Source: Chloroflexi bacterium OLB13 (GTDB lineage: Bacteria; Chloroflexota; Anaerolineae; Aggregatilineales; Phototrophicaceae). Taken from it: a stretch of DNA of 63,178 bases. The stretch lies in the NCBI GenBank assembly GCA_001567485.1, contig JZRA01000028.1, positions 1-63,178 on the forward strand, given 5' to 3'. A program made the position numbers and the translations under genes. Of this stretch, positions 1 through 9,583 are shown piece by piece; position 1 is the stretch's first letter; the number at the start of each line of letters is the position of its first letter. The notes beneath the pieces are model-generated. The model was not told where the DNA came from. It searched no databases and saw only the letters and a program-made list of their open reading frames with translations.

Positions 1-679
1 AGCGAGCTTGGAACACGCCTATCCAGCAACGTACCGGTTCATGTTCGAGCCGATGCCCGGTCATGCGTTCTTGGGTGCGACGCCGGAGCTTCTGCTTGAG
101 GTGATGGGCCGCGTGCTGCGAACTGCCGCGGTGGCCGGATCAGCTGCGCGCGGGGCGACACCGGCGGAGGATGCGGCGCTCGCGGCGGAGTTGTTCACGA
201 GTCCGAAAGAACGCCACGAGCACGCGCTTGTGGCGGATGCCGTGCGTGACCTTCTTGAGCCTATCAGCGACATGCTCTCGTTTCCAGATGAACCGCAGAT
301 CATGCGGCTCGGGAATATCCAACACCTGTTCACGCCGTTTACCGGTCATCTGGCCGATGAGGTCGACATCTTGGAAGTGGTGTCGCGGCTGCACCCGACG
401 CCTGCGCTGGGCGGCTACCCCGCCGACGCTGCGGTCTCCGCAATTCGTGACATCGAGTTGTTTGATCGAGGCTGGTATGCCGCGCCGATTGGTTGGCTTG
501 ATGCGAGCGGCGGCGGGATGTTCGCCGTCGCGATTCGCTCGGCAGTCGTGAACGGCGACCACGCTCGTCTGTACGCAGGATGCGGCATTGTCGAACAATC
601 CGACCCGCTGCGTGAGTGGGATGAGACGCGGATCAAGTTCCGCCCGATGCTCGATGCGCTCGGAGCTTGCGAGTCATGA
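1..679 (+). CDS. menF: Isochorismate synthase MenF (C-terminal part, cut by window edge)
   Basis: Converts chorismate to isochorismate, the entry step of menaquinone synthesis. Only the C-terminal 226 or so residues are inside the window; the frame is open from base 2. It shows the chorismate-binding fold signatures: FLGATPELLL, AGSAARG, KERHEHALVADAV, LHPTPALGGYP, and the final GCGIVEQSDPLREWDET segment that carries Mg-binding acidic residues in this family. The stop overlaps the menD start as ATGA, so the two are translationally coupled. Gene order F-D-B-E supports the menaquinone assignment over an anthranilate or salicylate synthase. Confidence 0.93.
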   Translation, partial: ASLEHAYPATYRFMFEPMPGHAFLGATPELLLEVMGRVLRTAAVAGSAARGATPAEDAALAAELFTSPKERHEHALVADAVRDLLEPISDMLSFPDEPQIMRLGNIQHLFTPFTGHLADEVDILEVVSRLHPTPALGGYPADAAVSAIRDIELFDRGWYAAPIGWLDASGGGMFAVAIRSAVVNGDHARLYAGCGIVEQSDPLREWDETRIKFRPMLDALGACES

Positions 680-2430
680 CGCCGGAGAATCGTAGCATTT
701 TGTGGGCGAGCGTCGTCGTCGATGAACTTGCGAGACACGGCGTCCGGTGGGCTGTCATCGCGCCCGGCTCGCGTTCGACGCCGCTGGTTGCTGCGCTCGC
801 GCGTCATCCCGATATCCAGACGATCTCGATTATTGACGAGCGCAGCGCGGCGTTCGTTGCGTTGGGCATTGGCCTTGTGACCGGCACCCCAGCAGTCGTG
901 GCGTGCTCGTCCGGCACTGCCGCGGCGAATTTCTACCCTGCCGTGATTGAGGCTAAACAAGCGTGCGTTCCGCTGCTCGTCCTGACAGCGGATCGGCCGC
1001 CGGAGCTGCGCGAAAGCGGCGCCAACCAGACCATCGATCAGGTTCGGATGTACGGTAGTCATGTACTCTGGTCGGTCGATGTAGCGCTGCCTGAACAGGA
1101 TCCGGCGGCGCTGATCGTTCGCAGTCTGCGCACCTTGGCGTCACGGGCTGTCGCTCGCTCGCTCGATACCCCATGCGGGCCGGTGCATCTGAACTTTCCA
1201 TTTCGCAAGCCGTTGGAGCCGACGGTTGTTCCAACCGACGTCACACGTCTGTTTGACACGGGGCGCACCGATCAGCTTCCGTTTACGCGCGTTGATAAGG
1301 CGATCCTTGAGCCATCTGAGTCACAAGTCGAGTCGCTCATCCACGCTGTGGAAAACGCACATCGCGCAGTGATTTTTGCCGGGCCGTTCACACCCGCCTC
1401 TGACATCACAGAGGCGCTTGCCACGTTCGCCGATACCACAGGGATTCCCGTGCTTGCCGATCCGTTGTCAAACCTGCGCTGGTCGGCCGTTCGGACGCTC
1501 GGTGCGTACGATTCGTTCGGGCCGCTGCGTGATGTATTGGGAACGGTGGATGTCTGGATTCAGCTGGGCGGGCAGCCCGCGTCCAAAGCAGTCGAAGATT
1601 ATCTGGCGTCCGGCGCTGCGTCGCGCGTAATTCAGATCAGTCACGATGGCGTGTGGCGTGATCCGCATCACCAGCTGGCGGAGTTGATTCACGCCTCCCC
1701 CGCCGCGCTTTTCCGCCGTGCGACGCGGATGCTGCGAAACGAGAGCCAGATCGACCGTCATTGGGTATCGCAGTTATGGGCGCGGGAGGGTGCGGTCTGG
1801 CGAGCGTATGCTGAGCGCTCCGCATGGTTTGACGGCTCAGTCGTGTCGACGTGTATTGAAGCCGTTCCCGAGGATTCGAACGTCGTCATCGCGAACAGCT
1901 TGCCGGTTCGTAATGTTGAACAGTTTGTGGCTCCGTGCAGCCGAACGCTGCATGTATACTGCAATCGGGGCGCTTCCGGGATTGATGGCACAGTCTCTAC
2001 GGCATTTGGCGCAGCAGTGGGCAGTGGTCGGCCGACGTGTTTACTCATTGGCGACCTCGCGCTGCTGCACGATATCGGCGGCCTGCTGAGCGCAACGCGG
2101 GTGACTGCGCCTATCGTGATCGTCGTTATCAACAACGACGGAGGCGGGATATTCCGGCGTCTGCCAGTGCGAGACTTTGAACCTGTGTTCACAGAACTGT
2201 TCCTTACGCCGCATGGTCGCACGTTCGAAGGGGCGGCGTCGATGTACGGACTGTCGTATGTGAGTGTGCAGGACGTCGAGTCTCTCCGGCGTTCGGTTGG
2301 ATCCGCGATGAGCGATGGCACAAGCTGGCTCATTGAGGCCAAGACGGATTCCGCCAATGACCTTCGTGTGCGCAGTGAGATGATGCAGGACGCCGCTCAG
2401 GCGGTGAAGCACGTTTTTGTCGAGGGATAA
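676..2430 (+). CDS. menD: SEPHCHC synthase MenD
   Basis: Thiamine-diphosphate enzyme that adds the succinic semialdehyde unit from 2-oxoglutarate to isochorismate, the first committed menaquinone step. About 584 residues, normal for MenD. The N-terminal domain has the catalytic-glutamate region [14 protein letters not shown] followed by [17 protein letters not shown]; the C-terminal domain has the cofactor/Mg motif [13 protein letters not shown] with downstream NNDGGGIF. I choose ATG 676, which overlaps the menF stop, over the upstream TTG at 667. Cytoplasmic; same operon as menF. Confidence 0.95.
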   Translation: MTPENRSILWASVVVDELARHGVRWAVIAPGSRSTPLVAALARHPDIQTISIIDERSAAFVALGIGLVTGTPAVVACSSGTAAANFYPAVIEAKQACVPLLVLTADRPPELRESGANQTIDQVRMYGSHVLWSVDVALPEQDPAALIVRSLRTLASRAVARSLDTPCGPVHLNFPFRKPLEPTVVPTDVTRLFDTGRTDQLPFTRVDKAILEPSESQVESLIHAVENAHRAVIFAGPFTPASDITEALATFADTTGIPVLADPLSNLRWSAVRTLGAYDSFGPLRDVLGTVDVWIQLGGQPASKAVEDYLASGAASRVIQISHDGVWRDPHHQLAELIHASPAALFRRATRMLRNESQIDRHWVSQLWAREGAVWRAYAERSAWFDGSVVSTCIEAVPEDSNVVIANSLPVRNVEQFVAPCSRTLHVYCNRGASGIDGTVSTAFGAAVGSGRPTCLLIGDLALLHDIGGLLSATRVTAPIVIVVINNDGGGIFRRLPVRDFEPVFTELFLTPHGRTFEGAASMYGLSYVSVQDVESLRRSVGSAMSDGTSWLIEAKTDSANDLRVRSEMMQDAAQAVKHVFVEG

Positions 2431-2455
2431 GCAAGGAACGGTGAAGGGAAACGCA

Positions 2456-3283
2456 ATGAACTGGGTTGAGGTCAAGTCGTATCAGGACATCACATTTCAC
2501 AAGATGGATGGGATTGCGCGAATTGCGTTCAATCGGCCTGAAGTGCGTAATGCCTTTCGGCCGGAGACGATTAACGAGATGATCGACGCGTTCATGCACG
2601 TGTGGCACGACGCGGAGATCGGCGTTGTGCTGCTGACTGGCAATGGGCCGGCGGCAGATGGCAAGTACGCGTTCTGCTCAGGCGGAGATCAGCGTGTTCG
2701 TGGCAGCGCGGGGTATGTTGGAGGAGATGGCGTGCCCCGGCTCAATGTGCTCGAACTCCAGCGCATTATCCGCACGATGCCGAAACCGGTTATTGCGTTG
2801 GTCGCGGGCTACGCAGTGGGCGGCGGGCATGTGCTGCATGTCGTTTGTGATATGACGATTGCAGCGGAGAACGCCATTTTCGGTCAAAGCGGGCCGAAGG
2901 TCGGTAGTTTTGACGCCGGTTATGGGTCGGCGACGCTGGCGCGGATTGTCGGGCAGAAGAAGGCGCGGGAGATCTGGTATCTGTGCCGGCAGTACAATGC
3001 GCAGCAGGCGCTGGATATGGGCTTGGTCAACGCGGTTGTGCCGGTGGAACAGCTTGAGGCAGAGGGCATCCAGTGGGCGTCGGAGATCCTGCAGAAAAGT
3101 CCGATAGCGATCCGCTTCTTGAAGGCGGCGATGAACGCGGATATGGACGGTCAGACCGGGCTTCAGGTGCTGGCGGGCGACTCGACGATGCTGTTCTATA
3201 TGACCGAAGAAGGCAGCGAGGGGAAGAACGCGTTTCTGGAGAAGCGTGATCCGGAGTTCCGGAAATATCCGTGGCGTCCGTGA
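2456..3283 (+). CDS. menB: 1,4-dihydroxy-2-naphthoyl-CoA synthase MenB
   Basis: Crotonase-family enzyme that closes the naphthoquinone ring of o-succinylbenzoyl-CoA. The 275-residue length is typical. Visible signatures: [14 protein letters not shown] near the N-terminus, the long SGGDQRVRG loop, the oxyanion-hole glycines of [11 protein letters not shown], and the C-terminal block [17 protein letters not shown] characteristic of MenB. ATG 2456 follows a GAAGGGAAA ribosome site; an upstream TTG in frame would overlap menD and lacks such a site. A terminator hairpin lies about 30 bp downstream, before menE. Confidence 0.95.
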   Translation: MNWVEVKSYQDITFHKMDGIARIAFNRPEVRNAFRPETINEMIDAFMHVWHDAEIGVVLLTGNGPAADGKYAFCSGGDQRVRGSAGYVGGDGVPRLNVLELQRIIRTMPKPVIALVAGYAVGGGHVLHVVCDMTIAAENAIFGQSGPKVGSFDAGYGSATLARIVGQKKAREIWYLCRQYNAQQALDMGLVNAVVPVEQLEAEGIQWASEILQKSPIAIRFLKAAMNADMDGQTGLQVLAGDSTMLFYMTEEGSEGKNAFLEKRDPEFRKYPWRP

Positions 3284-3313
3284 TGAGGTTATGCGGGACG
3301 TGTGGAGTTTGGG

Positions 3314-3337
3314 GGGGAGGCGCTGGCCTCCCCTTTT
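3314..3337 (+). terminator. Rho-independent terminator between menB and menE
   Basis: Eight-base-pair perfect stem GGGGAGGC (3314-3321) and GCCTCCCC (3326-3333), GCTG loop, then TTTT. It is oriented for plus-strand transcripts leaving menB and ends 26 bases before the menE ATG, so menE may be attenuated relative to menF-D-B or have its own promoter. Confidence 0.7.
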
Positions 3338-3362
3338 GAGTGGTGAGAGTGGTGAGGGTCTG

Positions 3363-4826
3363 ATGCGAGATTGGTTGAGGCGGAGTGCGGAGCTGAGTTC
3401 AGGCGCGGTAGGTTTGCGCTGTGCCGGGCGGATGATGACGTTTGGTGAATTGGATCAAGGCGTTGATCGTGTCTGCGCAGGGTTGGCGGGGGTCGGTGTT
3501 AGGCAGGGGGATTGGGTTGGTGTTCTTGGGCACACGAGTATTGATTTAGTGTTGATATTGTTCGGACTTTGGCGGTTTGGCGCGGTTAGCGTTCCGGTGA
3601 ATATCCGTTGGTCAGAAGCGGAAGTTGTGCGGGTGGCGCGGGGGTATGGCGTTGCGCGTTGGTTGGTGGATCATAGTAATAGGTGGCTAGAAGGTGAGAG
3701 GTTGGATCTTGTACATGACTACACGAAGTTAATTAACCAGAACGCCACCACCGATCCTCGGAAGGTCGCGACCGCGGCGCACCACCGCGACGATGTATGC
3801 TGCGCGCTCTTTACCAGCGGCACCTCTGGCACGCCCAAAGCTGTTCAGATTACACATGCAAACCTTCTACACAACGCCGCGCTGACCTCCATTCGCCTCG
3901 GTATTCGTCCCAACGATCACTGGCTGTGCTGCTTGCCCCTGTTTCACGTTGGCGGCCTCGCCATGCTCTACCGCGCGATCATCACCGGAACAACGATTTC
4001 GCTGCATGAGCGCTTCGACGTTGAGGCGGTCAATGACGCTATCAACCATAACGGCGTCACCCACGTATCGCTTGTCCCGACGATGCTCAGCCGCTTGCTT
4101 GACACGCGTACCACTCCCCCACCCCACCCTGTGACCGTCCTGCTCGGTGGCGCTGCTGCCCCGGCGGCGCTCATCACGCGGGCGCGTCAGGCGAATTTTG
4201 ACGTGCTTTCGACTTACGGCCTGACCGAATCGACCTCACAAGCCGCGACGCAAGCGCCAGCTGCCGCCGGTGTCAAGATCGGTAGTGCAGGACGATCCGT
4301 GCCATTCGTGACGGTGACCGTTCGCGGCGCGGACGGCATGGAGCGTCCTGCCGGCGAGATCGGCGACATCTACGTCAAAGGGCCGACGATCATGAAGGGG
4401 TATGCAAACGATCCCGCCGCGAACGGGGCAGCGATCACGCCGTATGGCCTGCGTACCGGCGATCTCGGATACCTTGACGCTGACGGCGATCTATGGATCG
4501 TGAACAGGCGCACCGATCTGATTGTTTCAGGTGGCGAGAACATCTATCCCGCGGAAGTCGAAGCCGCGTTGATGCAGATCACAGGGATCACGGCGGCTTG
4601 CGTCGTCGCCGTCGATGATCCGGAATGGGGTCAAATTCCGGCGGCGGCGGTGATCTCGGAACGACCTGTCGCCCTCGCCGAGCTGCGCGCTGCACTGAAT
4701 CCGCTGCTCGCGCGCTACAAGCACCCCAAGCGACTGCTGCGCGTGAATACGCTGCCGCTGCTCGCCAATGGAAAGGTCGACCGCAGGGCGGTTGCGTCAA
4801 TGTTCAAAAACGGCCCCGATCACTGA
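3363..4826 (+). CDS. menE: o-Succinylbenzoate-CoA ligase MenE
   Basis: AMP-forming acyl-CoA ligase that activates o-succinylbenzoate for MenB. It has the P-loop-like motif ALFTSGTSGTPKAV, the LPLFHVGG segment, STYGLTEST, the RTGDLGYLDADGDLWIV hinge, and the C-terminal catalytic lysine region LANGKVDRRAV. Start chosen at ATG 3363 (487 residues, normal length); the frame is open further upstream but would run back through the terminator and menB. Oddity: base composition changes abruptly around 3720. The first 360 bases are extremely G-rich and C-poor, while the rest is C-rich, yet the frame and protein family match continue across the switch. The stop codon lies inside a bidirectional terminator. 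Confidence 0.93.
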   Translation: MRDWLRRSAELSSGAVGLRCAGRMMTFGELDQGVDRVCAGLAGVGVRQGDWVGVLGHTSIDLVLILFGLWRFGAVSVPVNIRWSEAEVVRVARGYGVARWLVDHSNRWLEGERLDLVHDYTKLINQNATTDPRKVATAAHHRDDVCCALFTSGTSGTPKAVQITHANLLHNAALTSIRLGIRPNDHWLCCLPLFHVGGLAMLYRAIITGTTISLHERFDVEAVNDAINHNGVTHVSLVPTMLSRLLDTRTTPPPHPVTVLLGGAAAPAALITRARQANFDVLSTYGLTESTSQAATQAPAAAGVKIGSAGRSVPFVTVTVRGADGMERPAGEIGDIYVKGPTIMKGYANDPAANGAAITPYGLRTGDLGYLDADGDLWIVNRRTDLIVSGGENIYPAEVEAALMQITGITAACVVAVDDPEWGQIPAAAVISERPVALAELRAALNPLLARYKHPKRLLRVNTLPLLANGKVDRRAVASMFKNGPDH

Positions 4827-4840
4827 TAATCGGGGCCGTT
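4809..4840. terminator. Bidirectional terminator between menE and the RND gene
   Basis: Twelve-base-pair stem AACGGCCCCGAT (4809-4820) and ATCGGGGCCGTT (4829-4840) with an 8-base loop. Read on the minus strand it is followed by a run of five T, so it is a strong terminator for the convergent RND gene; on the plus strand the T-tract is only two bases plus Gs. The menE stop lies inside the loop. Confidence 0.85.
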
Positions 4841-4851
4841 GGGGTCAACGC

Positions 4852-7800
4852 CTAGTCCGCACTGCTCGGCGCGGGCACGTTAGGCTGGCGCGATGCAAAC
4901 GTCAGCCGCCTATGGATCGGCGTAAGCAGCTTATAGGCGACGGGGACGACGACCAGCGTGAGAACCGTGCTGCTGACCAAGCCGCCGATCACGACCGTCC
5001 CTAGCTCGGACGCGATCAGCGCACCTTCAGACAACCCGATCGCCAGTGGGATCAGCGCGGTAATCGTCGCCAGCGCCGTCATGAGAATCGGCCGCAGGCG
5101 GCGTTCCCCCGCCTCCAGCAGCGCCTCACGCACAGGCATGCCGCCCGTCATGTTCTGCCGCACGCGATCAATCAGCACGACCGCGTTGGTGATGACGATA
5201 CCGATCAGCATCAGCATGCCGATGAGGGCGGAGATGCCCAGCACGCGGTTCGTGAGGGTCAACGCGACCGCCGCACCCACCGGCGCCACGACGACGCTCA
5301 GGATAATCGCCAGCCAGTAGATCGGCGACTGAAGCGACAGCACGAAGATTACAATGACGATAGCGATAGCGATGAGCATTGCGACGAATAAGCCGGCGAA
5401 GCCCTCCGTCTGAATACGGCTCTGATAGCCCTGCGTCACCGTCAGCGTTTCGGGGAAGTCAGGAATCGCCTTGATCGCCGCGATGGCCTGCGCTGTCACG
5501 CCAATCGTGTCCTCAGTCGCCAGTTCGGCGCTGTACTTCAACGCCGCTCGGCCGTCAACACGCAGATACGTGACCGGCGCATCGGGGCCAGCTAGCGCGG
5601 CCAGCGAAAGGTTGCTGCTCACTCGCTCAATTCCGGCCACGCCGTCAATCGCCGCGATCACCGCGGCGTCCATCGCCTCCAGATCCTCCAGCGGCCCGTA
5701 AACGACAACTTCGAAGCCCCCGAATCCCTCGGAGGACAGCGAGGCGACCGCCAGCGATACGTTCCCGTCGCCGAAGATCGCCTCGGCTTCGGGCGTCAGT
5801 TCCTCGACAACCTTCTTGAGCTTGTCCGCGCTCATTTCCGCGTTGATCACGATATTGGCCCGGTTCTCGGATACCGATCCGCCGCCAAACAGCGCCTCAA
5901 GGCTCAGCCCTGCCCCGCCGATCTCCGTGCGCACCGACCGGAGTTCCTCATCCGGGATGGACTCGAAAATCACCGCCTCGAACGCACGAACCATGCCGTC
6001 GGTCTCAAGGATTTTGGTGGACTGCGGGAGGTTGACGTCGACCGTAATCTGCGGCTCGCCAAGCTCCGGCAGGAACGCGGCAGGTCGTGTGCCGAGAAGC
6101 AGGCCGCCGAACGCCATACTGCCGATTGCAAGCCCCAGCACGATGAAGCTGTGCAGCGGATGGCTCAACGACCAGCGCAGCACCGGATCGTAGATTCGGC
6201 TGAGGATACCGCCTTCTTCCTCGCTGGCATCGCTCACGCCGATAAACATCAGCATCAGCAGCGGGATGACGGTGATCGCCACTACGAATGACGCGCCCAA
6301 CGAATACGTTACCGCCAGCCCAAACGGCAGGAAGAACTCGCCGATGAGGCCGCCGGTCATGCCCAACGGGAGAAATACGACCACCGTGACCATCGTCGCG
6401 ACAAAGATTGCGCTGGATACGTCGGTCGTCCCCTTGAGGACAGCGGCGCGTTTATCGCCACCCGCCTGAATCTCGCGAAACGCGTTCTCAAGCACGACGA
6501 TGGAGTCGTCCACGATACGCCCGACCGCCACCGTCAAGCCCGACAGCGTCATGATGTTGAGTGTCAGCGACTCAGGGAACAGCCGCAGGATAAACTGCAA
6601 GATCGGCGAGCCTTCGGACATCGGAGCAAGGACGTTGTGCACCGCCGGCGGAAGCCAGCGCATGAGCGCGAACGCCGCGAGCACCGACAGCGGCAGGCTT
6701 ACGCCGATCACAAGCGTCGCGCGCCACGCCGGCACGGGTAGGCTCCCCGGCCACAGCAGGATCACAAAGCCCGACACGACGCCCACCAGCAGCATCACAC
6801 GAAGCACGACGTCGACCTGTTCGAAGCCCTGCGTGATACTCACGCCGGATGCCTGCGCCTGCAAGAGCGAAAGCACGATCAGCAGGACGACCGAACCCGC
6901 CAGCAGAACCATGCCCGCACGGGAGCGCGGCGAGCGGTTCCACGTCCCACCGCTCAAGAACAGCATAATCACGATCATCGCGAAGCCAGCGCCGGTGAGA
7001 CCTTCACGCGCGACGCCGCTGATTGACTCTTCGACGAAACTCGACTGCTCAAACGCCGTATTCACGACGATTGAGGGGTTCTGGCGCTGAATTTCCTCGA
7101 TCACCGCCTTTGCATCGTAGTAGGCCTGAACCGTATTGGCATCGTTCGGCTTGAACACCGTTACGAGCAGGCTCGATTCGCCATTGTTGCGGGTCACGGA
7201 CGCTGTCGGCACAAATGGCGTTCCGCCCGCCGCCGCGCGATCTTGCACGCTTTGTGGAAGCTGCGACAATACATCCTGCGGAATCAGCTGCACTACTTCC
7301 ATGCGCAGGTTTGGCAGTACCGTGGCATCGCGCTGATCGATGTACTGCCACGCCTCGGCGGACATCTTGCCGAACAGATTCCCGGCAAACGCAGCGCCCT
7401 GCGCGCTGTCGAAAAAGCTGTTGAACCATCCGGCGACATCCGGGAAGAAGCGGAACGGATCATCCGCCGTGTCCATCTCCACGCCGAAGAATGAGGCGAC
7501 CTGCCCCCAATCCGCGTTGAGCGCCGGCGCATTAGGATCCGCGGCGGGACTATCGGTCGCGTACAGCTCGCGCAGCGCGTCAAACGCCGACGGCTGTTCG
7601 CCGCTTGCGATTGCAGCAATGGCCGCTTTCGTTTGCTCGGAGCGGCCCGCAAGCGCTTCCTCAGGAAGTTCCGCCAGCACCGCCGGCGAGAGTTTGAGCA
7701 GCACGCCGTCATCAAGCGCGCCCCAGAAGCCGGGTTCGTTGACAGCAAGATATTGGAACAGCCCGAGGCTCATGCTGTCGAACAGCCGGACTTCGTAGCC

Positions 7801-9411
7801 AGCGAACGACTCGGGGACGGACTGGTTGATGGTATTGAGCACCGACGAGGCACTGCCGTTACCGATTGCGATGAGGTCTGCGCCATTGGCTAAGGGCTGC
7901 CCAGCGAACTGCGGCTGACCTGCGAGCGTATCCCAAACATCCGAGAGCGGAGGTGAAAGCCGCGTCAGCCCCTGAAACACGTTCGGAAGCTGGATACCTG
8001 CGCCTGCCGTCTGATCGTCAGATGGCTCAACGGGCGCGTCCGGAACGACCGGCGCAGGATCATCCTCGCCAGCCTCGCCGACCGCATAAACGCTGAACGT
8101 CGCCAGCGGAAGATCGGAAAAGCTGAACGTCAGCACCTGCGGCGGATTGATACGCCACTGCGATGGTAGTTTAGCGTCCTGTCCGTTAGCTTCGACGCCC
8201 GTGATCTCGGCGGCCAGTGTGCGGGCGGCCAGCGCATCTCGCGTGAACCCGTCAAGTCCGGCGATGAACGCGTCGGGCAGCATATCAAACACGTCATCTG
8301 GCAGGGCTGCAAGCTGATCCGAATCGAGGTACCCCAGCAGCGACGGCGCGACGTCGATCATCTGCTGCATGATCTCCGGCGTCAGATCACTCGTCTGCCC
8401 TAGCGCGCCAACGATGCGGCCTGATTGTTCAAACTGGTTGAGGACGCCCGCCGCCGTGGTGGTCAGGGTGCGGATTTCGAGCAAATCAGCGGCGGTTGAA
8501 AACGCCGGCGCTGTCCACGACTCGGGCAGCGCGGGGGCGCGTTCGGGCAGTGTCAGTTCCGCCGACGCCAGCCGATCCGCCGCGCCCGCATCGAGTGTCA
8601 GCCCGGCGAGTTCCGGCACAACCGAGGTGGCCGCATCCCACGACTTGGGCGAGAGCTGCATCAACAGACTGCGCTGCGCCGATAGATCGACGCCCGGCAG
8701 TCGGTGTGGCACCGCTTCACCCGGAAGCGCCTGCCCGCCTGAGATCTGGACGCTTGCGATATTCGGCAAGGCGCTCAGCTGCGGGATGATCTCACCTTCC
8801 ACGAGTTGCAACAGCGCGCTTTTATCGCCGGTGGACTCGTCAGTCTGTTTGGCGGTATAGCTCAGCAGCGCGGTGATCGTATCCGGTGACAGCTTGGCCC
8901 ATGTCTCGGGACTCAGCTCGAAAACGAAATTCCGGTCGTTGATCGCCAGCCACAGCGCAACATCCGGCGTTAGATCGCCCAATAGACGGGCCGCGAACGC
9001 GTCTTTGTCTTCGCCCTCACCCGCTTCGATCCGCCGCAGCGGAAGCCATACGTCGTCGATCCCCGCTTGGATGTCTGACAGCAGGCGGGCTTGATCGATC
9101 CCGAACTCGCTTAACAGGGTCAGCACGCTGCCGATTGCGCCGGTCGTCGTGGACTCGATATTTACGATCCCGGGTACTTTAGCCAACCGTGTTTCGAGCC
9201 GTTCGGTGAGGAACGACAGCGCCTCTTCCGAGGTCAAGCCGGAAACCTGCGCGAGCACAATCGTTTGGGGGAACTCAACCGGAGGGAGGAGTTCTTGATT
9301 GAGCTGTGTTACGGCGACGCCGCCAGCCGCCATGACGAGCAGGGCGGCGGTGATAGTGACTATGCGAAACCGGAGACTAAACGCCGTAATCGCGCGGAAG
9401 ATCCCTCTCAT
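4852..9411 (-). CDS. Giant RND-family efflux permease with enlarged extracytoplasmic domain
   Basis: Proton-driven RND exporter, 1519 residues where the family usually has about 1,050. TM1 is at roughly 14-34. The core resumes at about 730 with VTRNNGESSLLVTVFK and EQSSFVEESI just before TM2 (about 803-820). TM4 carries the proton-relay pair Asp968-Asp969 in GRIVDDSIVVLENAF. The C-terminal half repeats the porter and membrane pattern. Residues 130-720 hold an insertion of about 450 residues with repeated helical units built on SPxxWxxL / LPxxxxxxLP. Two extra hydrophobic stretches (about 832-850 and 868-888) lie between TM2 and TM3. No membrane-fusion or outer-membrane partner gene is adjacent. 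Substrate unknown. Confidence 0.88.
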   Translation of the reverse strand: MRGIFRAITAFSLRFRIVTITAALLVMAAGGVAVTQLNQELLPPVEFPQTIVLAQVSGLTSEEALSFLTERLETRLAKVPGIVNIESTTTGAIGSVLTLLSEFGIDQARLLSDIQAGIDDVWLPLRRIEAGEGEDKDAFAARLLGDLTPDVALWLAINDRNFVFELSPETWAKLSPDTITALLSYTAKQTDESTGDKSALLQLVEGEIIPQLSALPNIASVQISGGQALPGEAVPHRLPGVDLSAQRSLLMQLSPKSWDAATSVVPELAGLTLDAGAADRLASAELTLPERAPALPESWTAPAFSTAADLLEIRTLTTTAAGVLNQFEQSGRIVGALGQTSDLTPEIMQQMIDVAPSLLGYLDSDQLAALPDDVFDMLPDAFIAGLDGFTRDALAARTLAAEITGVEANGQDAKLPSQWRINPPQVLTFSFSDLPLATFSVYAVGEAGEDDPAPVVPDAPVEPSDDQTAGAGIQLPNVFQGLTRLSPPLSDVWDTLAGQPQFAGQPLANGADLIAIGNGSASSVLNTINQSVPESFAGYEVRLFDSMSLGLFQYLAVNEPGFWGALDDGVLLKLSPAVLAELPEEALAGRSEQTKAAIAAIASGEQPSAFDALRELYATDSPAADPNAPALNADWGQVASFFGVEMDTADDPFRFFPDVAGWFNSFFDSAQGAAFAGNLFGKMSAEAWQYIDQRDATVLPNLRMEVVQLIPQDVLSQLPQSVQDRAAAGGTPFVPTASVTRNNGESSLLVTVFKPNDANTVQAYYDAKAVIEEIQRQNPSIVVNTAFEQSSFVEESISGVAREGLTGAGFAMIVIMLFLSGGTWNRSPRSRAGMVLLAGSVVLLIVLSLLQAQASGVSITQGFEQVDVVLRVMLLVGVVSGFVILLWPGSLPVPAWRATLVIGVSLPLSVLAAFALMRWLPPAVHNVLAPMSEGSPILQFILRLFPESLTLNIMTLSGLTVAVGRIVDDSIVVLENAFREIQAGGDKRAAVLKGTTDVSSAIFVATMVTVVVFLPLGMTGGLIGEFFLPFGLAVTYSLGASFVVAITVIPLLMLMFIGVSDASEEEGGILSRIYDPVLRWSLSHPLHSFIVLGLAIGSMAFGGLLLGTRPAAFLPELGEPQITVDVNLPQSTKILETDGMVRAFEAVIFESIPDEELRSVRTEIGGAGLSLEALFGGGSVSENRANIVINAEMSADKLKKVVEELTPEAEAIFGDGNVSLAVASLSSEGFGGFEVVVYGPLEDLEAMDAAVIAAIDGVAGIERVSSNLSLAALAGPDAPVTYLRVDGRAALKYSAELATEDTIGVTAQAIAAIKAIPDFPETLTVTQGYQSRIQTEGFAGLFVAMLIAIAIVIVIFVLSLQSPIYWLAIILSVVVAPVGAAVALTLTNRVLGISALIGMLMLIGIVITNAVVLIDRVRQNMTGGMPVREALLEAGERRLRPILMTALATITALIPLAIGLSEGALIASELGTVVIGGLVSSTVLTLVVVPVAYKLLTPIHRRLTFASRQPNVPAPSSAD

Positions 9412-9583
9412 GTGCTGTCCTTCACCGTGGTGTCTCGGGCAAAGTTTCTCTCAGGCCAACGATAATGCAAGATTTCACAAGACACAATGGGCGAAGGCGA
9501 AACGCAGGCACGAGAATCCGTCCCCATTCGCGACTGCAGCCATTCAGGCGGAAGTGACTTACCCGAATCTTTCCCGGCCGGGG

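Noticed and set aside
3707..3734. Possible dif site at the skew switch: right half CGAAGTTAATT resembles a XerD arm (about 7 of 11)
   Set aside because: The left half TCTTGTACATG does not resemble known XerC arms, and the sequence lies inside the menE coding region. Too weak to call, though its position is suggestive.
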